From: Polyangium spumosum
GTDB lineage: Bacteria; Myxococcota_A; Polyangia; Polyangiales; Polyangiaceae
Length of the DNA: 64,000 nt
NCBI RefSeq assembly: GCF_009649845.1
Contig: NZ_WJIE01000008.1
Location: forward strand, 310,001-374,000
Reading direction: 5' to 3'
The notes beneath the pieces are model-generated. The model was not told the DNA's origin, searched no databases, and saw only the letters and a list, made by a program, of their open reading frames with translations. Positions 15,301 through 22,220 of this stretch are shown here, piece after piece; position 1 is the first letter of the stretch; every line of letters starts with the position of its first letter. The translations under genes and the position numbers were made by a program.

Positions 15301-15668
15301 TCATCGATTTCGGGATGGTGCGGGCGATCCGGGTCCCGCCCGAGGTCGGCGGGCGCTTCGTGGCGGGCACGCCCGGGTACATCGCGCCGGAGCAGGTGCT
15401 GGATCCGGTGGAGCTCGACCCGCGCGCGGACGTCTATTCGCTCGCCGGCACGATATACAACGTGACCACGGGCCGCTCGTTTTTCGACGAGCTCACCGGG
15501 CGCGACCGCATCCTCGCGCACATGCGCCTCGATCCATTCGACGATCCGGGGCGCCTGCGCGGGTTCCCGGCGGGGATCGCCAAGCTGCTCCGGGCCGCGA
15601 CCACGCGGGATCCGGCCGAGCGCCCCTCGCCCCTGGAGTTCGGCCGCGAGTTCGCCGCCGCGCTGTAG
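12306..15668 (+). CDS. Ser/Thr protein kinase with ~820-residue helical (HEAT-like) N-terminus
   Basis: 1120 aa from ATG 12306. The kinase domain is C-terminal, the reverse of the usual layout. The glycine loop LGEGGIGSVW is at ~840, the Lys in VLKIPK follows, HRDIKPANL is at ~961, then VIDFGMVR and GTPGYIAPEQ. Residues 1-820 are almost wholly alpha-helical, Ala/Leu/Arg-rich with recurring ~35-40 residue helix pairs, resembling an alpha-solenoid used for protein binding. A Pro-rich linker followed by KKKEPK separates the halves. No TM segment. The solenoid assignment is by composition and periodicity only. Confidence 0.88.
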   Translation: MLSEDIQIALSTLSRLHAAEPELEQAVRAHFRAGGESEADRRVLPQDARAAAELLRRALPELSRSAEELAALAALYGEPAGEVLLSFCAASAFRRDVRMAPILVALAESLGVDRIVEAARARVVEGPLVDALSCVPLLGDGAALATPANAEARARLEILVWEAGASALEVPELGPWLWGSAETFELMVRGPAHGALRGRVLAARCLEVSVRGMPRTTEPELVGRTLQVLQPLLLHPEPLVWVHAARALGRLTGVLEELQGTLLDWVFGASVVLRQRATTAFASLPAERLAFLASQLVAILDSREEEAWVLAAVAAATPYLFFERKTLWDRLARRVLEGDGGAIAARALARGLATLFRRGVEDPEIEATLRALREKARYVRAASIDETRRWIEVIAVTDVIDRAERDPLDLELGLENLVRLAAQYDDEEADARAARFASSIASSFHEARRIALGWGRLRQRAAALNALESTARAFAVRLWRPLLATRPTGVPVDEPELEETWKTLARTPAEIIDLVAERRRGEKTDAQADLALEVVAVRLGGYALDACGEDDELGPKLGAAGVVRRHGGPHHGQRGPTAHDTCLWLRKLEGLGTGSRELPPALKNALSALLWRLVDTTRGTALGEVDDVRWLGPFAAWWALVIDRPAMLRQLATALPMMSASALALCCEQAEALRTAVSSAQSDAGWAYQTEEALVALHATDTELSRALMKLAMALEDFEEAAGPKPDLELRCIRLVLAGDRLQASLADPVKALHPASEDDDDSLPPRTTQNAPRVAALVARAIRARELGMLDVWFASLGPVASALLEGAVRGAIRRTPPPPPAPKKKEPKFIEGYELVKALGEGGIGSVWLVRKPGADRLFVLKIPKADALASANEFERAGILASFVEEANALAGLYHPNVANIIDRGVSEGAPFLVLEYLIGADLKQYAAARPMTLFELRQVVLDACAGLAALHGAGLVHRDIKPANLWLRLPLAGGERFEPDKHRDPGRVPPLSTVVIDFGMVRAIRVPPEVGGRFVAGTPGYIAPEQVLDPVELDPRADVYSLAGTIYNVTTGRSFFDELTGRDRILAHMRLDPFDDPGRLRGFPAGIAKLLRAATTRDPAERPSPLEFGREFAAAL

Positions 15669-15669
15669 G

Positions 15670-16254
15670 TCACTCCGGAAGGACCGATATCGCGGCGAAG
15701 ATCACCTGCCCGTTCGTCTGCGCGTCGACGCGCACCTGATGCACGTTTCCGGCCCGGAAGGCCTCCAGCATTTCGTCGGGACCGAGCTGGAAGGAGCCGA
15801 CCGGGTCGTCATCGATGGGGTCGTCGTCCAGGAGCTCGACGGCGAGGCGCGTGGTCCCGTCGAAGGGGACGGCGCGGAAGGTGGGTGGACCCTGGAATTG
15901 CGGGGTGAAGGTATCTTCCTGGCCCGCGAGCACGACGGGCGCGGCCTCGATGGGCCCGAGGAGCGTCGCGCGCCCTTTCACGTCGGGTTTGTCGAGCGCG
16001 TCGTTCGCGGGCGCGGCGAGGGCCTTGGCGATCTCGACATAGGGCACGCGTCCGCGCAGCAGATTGCCGAAGAGGTCGATCTGGCTCGAATCGATCTGCC
16101 CGACGCCGTCCCACTTCTCGCCGCCGAATTTGCTGGGGGCGATCGTCACGCCGTGGAGCATGACGCGGCCCGAGGCGGGCAGTTCAGCGCTGGAGGCTGC
16201 GGGGGAGGGCCCGCAGCCGACGAGGAAAAGCGCGAGGAGGAGGAGCGAGCGCAT
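15670..16254 (-). CDS. Hypothetical lipoprotein
   Basis: 194 aa with a short signal peptide and lipobox LVGC. The mature sequence has a beta-rich character with an acidic cluster (DDDPIDDDPVGSF) that resembles the calcium loop region of C2-like folds, but I cannot assign it firmly. Its stop is 1 bp from the convergent kinase stop, so read-through from either side is possible. Confidence 0.75.
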   Translation of the reverse strand: MRSLLLLALFLVGCGPSPAASSAELPASGRVMLHGVTIAPSKFGGEKWDGVGQIDSSQIDLFGNLLRGRVPYVEIAKALAAPANDALDKPDVKGRATLLGPIEAAPVVLAGQEDTFTPQFQGPPTFRAVPFDGTTRLAVELLDDDPIDDDPVGSFQLGPDEMLEAFRAGNVHQVRVDAQTNGQVIFAAISVLPE

Positions 16255-16313
16255 GCGGGGCGAGGGTAGGGGGCTCGGCGAGGAGCGTCAACCTGCCCAT
16301 TCTCCCTCGGCGG

Positions 16314-16796
16314 TCACTTCTTCCGTCGATAGGTCTGGCTCATGACCTCGGACCACTTCCCGTCCTGGCCCAGCATCTCCGAGCGCAGGACGCGCTCGTC
16401 GTCGCTCTTCAGCTCGATGATGTCCTTGAACTTCGTCATCTTGTCCGGCGCAGAGAAATCCGGGCCCTCGGTGTGGAGCGTCAGCACCTTCTCCTCCGCG
16501 TCGAGCGTGCCGTTGTCATAGATCCACATGTATTCCATGAACGAGCCGATGAACGTCCCCACGAACGCCTTCTTCTGCGGGTCGTAGCCGAACGTCCACA
16601 GCATGTGCCCCGTGTCTCCGCCGGGCATCTCGCCGCGCGCCTCGCAGAGGACCCAGATGTCGCCCATCGGGCGCACGACCTCCGTGCCGGTGATCTTCAC
16701 GATCTTGCCGGGCTCCATCTCCATCTCGTGCTCGTACGTCCACTCGCCCACGAGCTTTTGCAGCCAACGATGTTCTTTCTTCGGTTCGGGCTTCAT
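16314..16796 (-). CDS. DUF1579-like protein
   Basis: 160 aa. The ATG at 16796 is preceded by GGAGGC, which rules out the in-frame TTG upstream. It opens with HRWLQKLVGEWTYE and includes MLWTFGYDPQKKAFVGTFI and a C-terminal SQTYRRKK. This matches the DUF1579 group of small lipocalin-like barrels, whose function is not established. It is a single gene, divergent from the GST. Confidence 0.8.
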   Translation of the reverse strand: MKPEPKKEHRWLQKLVGEWTYEHEMEMEPGKIVKITGTEVVRPMGDIWVLCEARGEMPGGDTGHMLWTFGYDPQKKAFVGTFIGSFMEYMWIYDNGTLDAEEKVLTLHTEGPDFSAPDKMTKFKDIIELKSDDERVLRSEMLGQDGKWSEVMSQTYRRKK

Positions 16797-16962
16797 CAAA
16801 GCCTCCTTCGTTCCCGGTCAAACCACGAGGCACGTTCGTCGTCAACCGAAGAATCGACGCCGGTCCGGCCAAACCGTGCTCTGCTCCGAGGGCGACGTGG
16901 TTCGCGCTGGCGCAAATCGTTCGCTCGACAGCGCGCCGACCCCATGGGATGGGTGCGAACCC

Positions 16963-17718
16963 ATGCAAAAGCAGAAACCCCGCCTCTATGGCATCCCGTT
17001 CTCCCCCTGGTCCGAGAAGGCCCGCTGGGCGCTCGATCATCACCGCATCGCCTACGAGAAGGTCGACCATCAGCTCTTGGTGGGCGACATCCGGCTCCGG
17101 ATCCTCCTCCGCAAGCCGACGGGGCGCGTCACCGTGCCCGTCCTCGACGACCGCGGCGTCCTCTTCACCGATTCGTTCGACATCGCCCGCCACGCCGACT
17201 CCATCGGCGCGGGGCCGAAGCTCTTCCCTGCGGGCCGGGAGGCCGAGATCGAGGCCTGGAATCGGCGCAGCGAGGCCGGGCTCGCGGCGCTGCGGGCCGC
17301 GATGATCCTCCGGGTCCTCGACGAGCCCGCGGCCGCGAAGGCCATGTTGCCGAAGGGGATCCCGGACGTGGTCGAGCCGCTGCTCCTGCTCGTCGGTCGC
17401 CGCGTGATGGAGCTCTTCGCCGCGAAATACGAGATGCGCAAGGGCGCAGCGTCGCACCGGGCCGTGGTCGAGGAGAACCTCGATGCGCTCGAAGAGGCGC
17501 TCGCGGGCGGGCGGAAGTATCTGATCGGCGACACATTTTCGTATGCGGACATCACCATGGCCCTCTTGCTCCAGATGGTGCGGCCGGTCGACAAGCGCTT
17601 CATGTCGGTCGGACCCGGGGGTCGCGAGGGCTGGAGCAACCCGGACCTCGCGGAGCGGTATGCAGCGCTCCTCGCGTGGCGTGACGAGCTCTACGAGAAG
17701 CACCGCAAGAGCGCGTGA
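16963..17718 (+). CDS. Glutathione S-transferase family protein
   Basis: 251 aa from ATG 16963. A thioredoxin-like N-terminal domain contains FSPWSEKARWAL (active-site Ser region) and the cis-Pro segment TVPVLDD followed by FTDSFDIARH. The helical C-terminal domain has the typical N-capping box GDTFSYADI. It is likely a cytoplasmic glutathione-dependent transferase or reductase; the substrate is unknown. Confidence 0.88.
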   Translation: MQKQKPRLYGIPFSPWSEKARWALDHHRIAYEKVDHQLLVGDIRLRILLRKPTGRVTVPVLDDRGVLFTDSFDIARHADSIGAGPKLFPAGREAEIEAWNRRSEAGLAALRAAMILRVLDEPAAAKAMLPKGIPDVVEPLLLLVGRRVMELFAAKYEMRKGAASHRAVVEENLDALEEALAGGRKYLIGDTFSYADITMALLLQMVRPVDKRFMSVGPGGREGWSNPDLAERYAALLAWRDELYEKHRKSA

Positions 17719-17839
17719 ACGTGCCCCTCGGGTGAAAGGGCCCCTGATCGGGCGACGGCCGCGTGCGGCGCCTCGGATCGGGTTGCGAGCGCGGCCGGGT
17801 TCCCGTAAGCTCCGGCACGCAGATACAGGAGGCGTACAT

Positions 17840-18223
17840 ATGGAACAGGTCATCGATTGCGGGAGCCTCGAGGAGGCGCGGAACAAGGCCGTGAAGAAGC
17901 TCGAGGAGCTGCTCGGCAGCTCGCTCGGGCCTTACGTGAAGGTCGTCGTCGGCAAGGACATGGGCGGCAGCTCCCCGCTCGCCGGCACCGAGGTCGGCGT
18001 CGAGTATCGTTCGAGCAAGGCATGGGGCCGGATCCGGCTCGACTTCGACCCGAACAAGGGACCCCATTACAACGTCGAGACGCGCTCGGAGGCCTGGGCG
18101 TTTTGCTTCCCCGCGAGCAGCCACGAGGGCGCCGGCGGCGCGTGGGCGTCCCTCGGCGAGGAGGAAAAGGCTGCCGTGCAGCAGTGGATGCGCGGCATCG
18201 GCCAGCGGCGCGGCACCCGCTGA
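17840..18223 (+). CDS. Hypothetical protein with toxin-like C-terminal motif
   Basis: 127 aa. The ATG at 17840 follows a strong AGGAGG. The segment RIRLDFDPNKGPHYNVE resembles the KGPHxNVE motif found in C-terminal domains of some polymorphic toxins, here as a free-standing small protein without a delivery domain. No signal peptide. It converges on the patatin gene, 14 bp apart. Function unassigned; the motif resemblance is weak. Confidence 0.7.
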   Translation: MEQVIDCGSLEEARNKAVKKLEELLGSSLGPYVKVVVGKDMGGSSPLAGTEVGVEYRSSKAWGRIRLDFDPNKGPHYNVETRSEAWAFCFPASSHEGAGGAWASLGEEEKAAVQQWMRGIGQRRGTR

Positions 18224-18237
18224 GCGCGCGGAGCCGG

Positions 18238-20421
18238 TCACGCCGCCTGCGACGCGGCGACCGTCCGCACGTCCCACCACGCCCCGATCGCGGGGGCCTT
18301 GGCTTCGACGGCCTCCTTCGCCGCATCCTCGAGGCTCCTCCGCTCCTCGGGCGTCAAATACCAGCTCAGGGCGGCTTCCTTGGTGAACTCGAACGTCACC
18401 TGCTGGAAGAAGTCCTCCCCGAACCTCTTTTCGAGGCGGAATCGCCTGGCGATGGCCTCGACCTGCTCGTCGTTGCGGAACCGCATCACGCTCTCCCGCG
18501 CCGAGAGCACGGCGGAGATGGGGGAGGTCACGCCTTCGAGGGCGCGCGTGATCCGATCGCTGAAGGCATTGCCCTCGGGCGCCGGTCTCTCGACGCCGTC
18601 GCGGATCTGCACGAGGAGGATGCCGCTCACGTTTTGCTCGATCCAGCTCGTCCGGAGGAGCTCGTCGAGCCAGCCGCAGGTGATGTTCACCCCGTAGTTG
18701 TCCCAGTATCCGGCATCCACGACCCGGCTGCGCGGCACGGTCGGCAGGGTGGCGGCGGGGGATACGAACGGAAAGGAAGCGCTCATGCGCGCCGCGGTCG
18801 CGAGGCGGAGGGTCGTCTTGAACGGCTCCGGGAAGAGCCGCCCGAGCTCGTACCCCGATCGCGAGTAAACGACCGTCGTCCCCTCCTCTCCGATCGCCGG
18901 CCCGTGCTGGACGAGTAACGGGTCCAGGCCGAGGTTCGAGACGAGCAGGCGTTTTCCTTTCTCGACGAGCATCGGGCTCCACACGAGCGAGGGGCACCAG
19001 CCGTCTTTTTCGTTGCGATCGAGGTCGGAGAGCTTCGTGCCGAGCGACGGCATGTTCTCCACGAAGGCATTCTCGAGCGCCGTCCCTCGATCGTGGAGCT
19101 CCTCGCGCGCGGAACCCTCCAGCCATGAAAGGACACGCGACGGCACGTCGCTGAACACGAGCGACGCCGCCACGCGTGAGAGGCACTCCTTGGCCACGTT
19201 CGCGACGAGCCAGTCCGCCCCGCCCTCCGTCGTGGACTCCTCCGGCGTGTTACCTTTGTGATACTCGGACGAACCTACCGTCTTCGCCGGGGCCTCGAGG
19301 GTCGAGGCCCAGTACGCCGCGCCCACCATCCCGCCGGACGCGCCGCTGATCATGCGGACGTGATAGGGGAACGCTCGGCGCTGATCCTCGTCGAGCTGCT
19401 TTTCGAGCGCGCGGAGGACGGCCGCGGTCCATACCGACGCGCGGATCCCGCCCCCGCTCGTGCAGACCAGCACGAGGGGCCGCTTGTGGCCGCTTTCGTC
19501 CGTCCAGCGGAACTCGCTCATCGTTCTGGGCAAGAGCCCCGCGCCGCTCGGGGCCGAGGCCTCGTAGTCCTCGAGGTGGCTATGCCGGCCGTCCGTGCAC
19601 CCGCGTTTGCATGGTCTCTGGGGGAGGTGCCGATAGGCGGTGAGCAGGTCCGTGAATCTGGCCCGGTATCGGTCGCGGCCCAGGGCGAAGAGCCCGAGCA
19701 GGGCCGCGCCGACGAGGAGCAACGAATGCCACTTCTCGAGCCAGTATACGAAGAAACCGTCGATCGCCCCGAGCAACGCGAGCACGACGCAGAGCCCGGC
19801 CGCCGCGGGGATCTTCTGCGCGCGAAAGCAGCTCGCCACGAGGTAAGCCACGCCCAGGATCACGAAGAAGGTCGCGGCATACACGTGCTCGTGAATCGCC
19901 AACCCTCGCCCGTCGAACGCGCTCCGGACGCGCGAGAGGAGGGCCTCGTTCGTGCCCCCGAAGATGAACCCCAGCGTGATGACGAGGCCCACCTCGGCGC
20001 CGAGCAGCGTGTACACGGACGTCCCGAGATCACGCAGGCGCCACTTTCCACGCAGGCCCCGCGAAAACAAGGAGACGGCGGCGACCGCCGCGACCACGCC
20101 CCAGAGCGCGCCGACGTAATTCAGGACGTCGAGCGGGATCCCTCGGCCTCGGGAGCGGTGAAGCTCGTCGGGCGAGACGAGATAACTCACGTAAAAGAGC
20201 TCGCTCGCGAGCAACGAGAGGGAAATCCCGATGGCGAGCTGCGCCCTGCGGCTCTGCCCCCGGAACAGGTACGGCAGCCCGAGGCCACGCCCGAGCTCGA
20301 AGAAGAGCATCCCGAGGACCAGCAAAAGGGCCCCGAGCAGGAGGAGGTGCCGCGAGAAGTCGAAGAGGACGACGAGCACCCACGGGGGCGAGGTGATGAA
20401 ATCGCGCAATGCCCCCATCAT
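18238..20421 (-). CDS. Membrane-anchored patatin-like phospholipase
   Basis: 727 aa. The ATG at 20421 overlaps the stop of the upstream gene (ATGA), fixing the start. The first ~270 residues hold about seven hydrophobic segments, then a soluble lipase: the oxyanion loop GGGIRAS at ~318, the nucleophile elbow GASGG at ~358, and the catalytic Asp in VVDAGYWDNYG at ~568. This is the Ser-Asp dyad of patatins, with DAG in place of DGG/A. It probably cleaves phospholipids from within the membrane. Coupling to a SIR2-fold gene suggests that it is the membrane-damaging effector of a two-gene defence system (inference). Confidence 0.88.
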   Translation of the reverse strand: MMGALRDFITSPPWVLVVLFDFSRHLLLLGALLLVLGMLFFELGRGLGLPYLFRGQSRRAQLAIGISLSLLASELFYVSYLVSPDELHRSRGRGIPLDVLNYVGALWGVVAAVAAVSLFSRGLRGKWRLRDLGTSVYTLLGAEVGLVITLGFIFGGTNEALLSRVRSAFDGRGLAIHEHVYAATFFVILGVAYLVASCFRAQKIPAAAGLCVVLALLGAIDGFFVYWLEKWHSLLLVGAALLGLFALGRDRYRARFTDLLTAYRHLPQRPCKRGCTDGRHSHLEDYEASAPSGAGLLPRTMSEFRWTDESGHKRPLVLVCTSGGGIRASVWTAAVLRALEKQLDEDQRRAFPYHVRMISGASGGMVGAAYWASTLEAPAKTVGSSEYHKGNTPEESTTEGGADWLVANVAKECLSRVAASLVFSDVPSRVLSWLEGSAREELHDRGTALENAFVENMPSLGTKLSDLDRNEKDGWCPSLVWSPMLVEKGKRLLVSNLGLDPLLVQHGPAIGEEGTTVVYSRSGYELGRLFPEPFKTTLRLATAARMSASFPFVSPAATLPTVPRSRVVDAGYWDNYGVNITCGWLDELLRTSWIEQNVSGILLVQIRDGVERPAPEGNAFSDRITRALEGVTSPISAVLSARESVMRFRNDEQVEAIARRFRLEKRFGEDFFQQVTFEFTKEAALSWYLTPEERRSLEDAAKEAVEAKAPAIGAWWDVRTVAASQAA

Positions 20422-22040
20422 CCGGGCGTCCTCGGCCACCCGAGCCGGTGGAGCAGCGCCTCCAGGTGTTTCCACGCAGGCGCCGCCTTCACCGACGGAT
20501 CACGATCGATCTCGTCCAGGAAATGCTGCAATTTCTCGGCGAGGCCACGCTCGGACGTGCTCAAGGCGCCCTCGAAGCGCGGGTGCAAGAGGTACGCGGT
20601 CGTCCCCGTCCGCGCGAGCAAGCTGTCGAGGAAGAGCTCCAGCCGCCGCGCGGCCTCGGCCCAGGCTCTATCGCTCTCCTCGCCCCCGCCCGTCGGGGGA
20701 GACGTCGATTGCATGTTCACCCAGTCGAGATCCTTGCCCCAGAGGCTCTGCTCGAGCGGCGACGAGAAGAGCGACAGGGCCGTGCCGAACCGGTCCACGG
20801 GCGAGCTCGCCTCGGCCTTCGCGGGGACCCGCGCGCGCCGGACGGCGTCCGCGATCCGGTGGAAATTGTCGTCCCGAAGCGAGAAGCCGATGAAGAGCAT
20901 GTGGCGCATCAAGAGCAGCGCTTGCACGATCCCCGCGAGGGCCTGCCGGCGCAGGTCGTACCGCATGTAATCCTCGCGGGTGAGGACGATGTTATCGGGA
21001 TCCGTCACGCAGCCGTGCATCTTGAGCAGCCAGCGCGAGGCGCCCGATCGTGGCTCGTGGGGCAGCACCGAGACCGTCCTGCCGGCGGCCTGCGACGCGC
21101 GCTCGAAGAGGGTATCGTAATTCGTCGTGATGACCTCCCTCGCGGGCAGCGCCGCGAGCAGCGCGTGCGACAGCGCATACCCGTGCACCCGGGAGAACGC
21201 CTCCGCGATCCGCTGCCCGAGGACCCGCTTCGTGGCTTGCGCAGGCTGGCTCGTCTCCATCCGCAGCTCGATGGCGCGGGCTTGATCGAGCGCCCCGAGC
21301 TCGCGCAGCGCCCCGAGCTCGGCCTCGTTCATCCCTGCCTCCCGCGCGAGATCCCGGAGCAGCCCTCCCCAGTCCGGCAAGCCGGCATTTTTGCTGACGC
21401 CCGCGCCGACGAAGAGCACGAGGTCCCCATTCCCGGCGGTGAGCGCGAGCTGCTCTCCCATGCGCCAGAGGTGCTCGTCGAGGCCGGGCCAGGCGGCGGG
21501 ATCGGCCCCGCGTAATGCCTGCGCGGACGCATACGTGAGCTCGTCATTGGTCACGAGCGCGATGTCCACGTCCTTCGCGGCCGCCAGCCTTTGCAGGGCC
21601 GGGACGAGCGCGCGCACGACGTCTCCGGTCCAGTGGCGCTTGCCGCCATACCTCGTGCCGATGACCGGCAGGGCGAGCAGGTGCTTGGCGCGCCCATTAC
21701 GCGGAGGTGAGCCATTGTCGCGCAGATCGTCCGTCACCCGCTCGATGAACTGCTCGGCGCCGGCGACGAACCAGGAGACGTCCGTGCTCGGCACGGCCCC
21801 GACATTGCCGACCCACGGGCGGGGGAGCCGCTCGTCCCAATCCACGACCTTCAAGACGCGCTGCTTCCCCCGCCGCCATTCCTCGGTGGGATCGGCCCAG
21901 CGCAGCTTCGCGCGATCGAGGTGGCCGAACGAGCGCGTCCAGCTCCGCGAGGGGACCGCGTCGATGTCACAAGGCACGAGCCAGGCGTCACAGCAGAGCT
22001 GCGTGAGGTCGCCATGTACGATGAAGAGGTGGCCGCTCAT
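20418..22040 (-). CDS. Macro-like/SIR2 fusion protein
   Basis: 540 aa. The ATG at 22040 has GGGAGAG upstream; the longer frame to 22079 lacks a site. Residues 1-~170 resemble a macro domain: IVHGDLTQLCCDAWLVPCD matches the usual GDIT..DAIVN start, and ALPVIGTRYGGKR the phosphate loop. Residues ~205-400 are a SIR2-type NAD fold: FVGAGVSKNAGLPDW, TTNYDTLFE (~308), KMHGCV (~338) and LFIGFSLRDDNF. The Asn and His needed for NAD cleavage are present. It likely hydrolyses NAD or binds an ADP-ribose signal. It is the first gene of the pair with the patatin. The SIR2 call is firm; the macro call is moderate. Confidence 0.88.
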   Translation of the reverse strand: MSGHLFIVHGDLTQLCCDAWLVPCDIDAVPSRSWTRSFGHLDRAKLRWADPTEEWRRGKQRVLKVVDWDERLPRPWVGNVGAVPSTDVSWFVAGAEQFIERVTDDLRDNGSPPRNGRAKHLLALPVIGTRYGGKRHWTGDVVRALVPALQRLAAAKDVDIALVTNDELTYASAQALRGADPAAWPGLDEHLWRMGEQLALTAGNGDLVLFVGAGVSKNAGLPDWGGLLRDLAREAGMNEAELGALRELGALDQARAIELRMETSQPAQATKRVLGQRIAEAFSRVHGYALSHALLAALPAREVITTNYDTLFERASQAAGRTVSVLPHEPRSGASRWLLKMHGCVTDPDNIVLTREDYMRYDLRRQALAGIVQALLLMRHMLFIGFSLRDDNFHRIADAVRRARVPAKAEASSPVDRFGTALSLFSSPLEQSLWGKDLDWVNMQSTSPPTGGGEESDRAWAEAARRLELFLDSLLARTGTTAYLLHPRFEGALSTSERGLAEKLQHFLDEIDRDPSVKAAPAWKHLEALLHRLGWPRTPG

Positions 22041-22220
22041 CGAGCTCTCCCGATCCTGCCGGATTGTACCGGAAACCACGCGCTCGAGGAAGCTCGTTCC
22101 TCCACGTCTGTCCTTCCTCGTCCTCGCCTGTCAGGAAAAACTTGACGCCGCGGCCCGACTCCTCCGAGCCTATGGGGTCGCTTTCGGCGACCCCGCTCCT
22201 TTCTTTTTGAAGAGGTGGCC
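22041..22220. promoter_or_regulatory. Divergent promoter region between the SIR2 operon and the lipoprotein gene
   Basis: 180 bp without a supported ORF separates two divergent genes, so promoters for both must lie here. No clear -35/-10 pair or operator was recognised. Confidence 0.35.
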
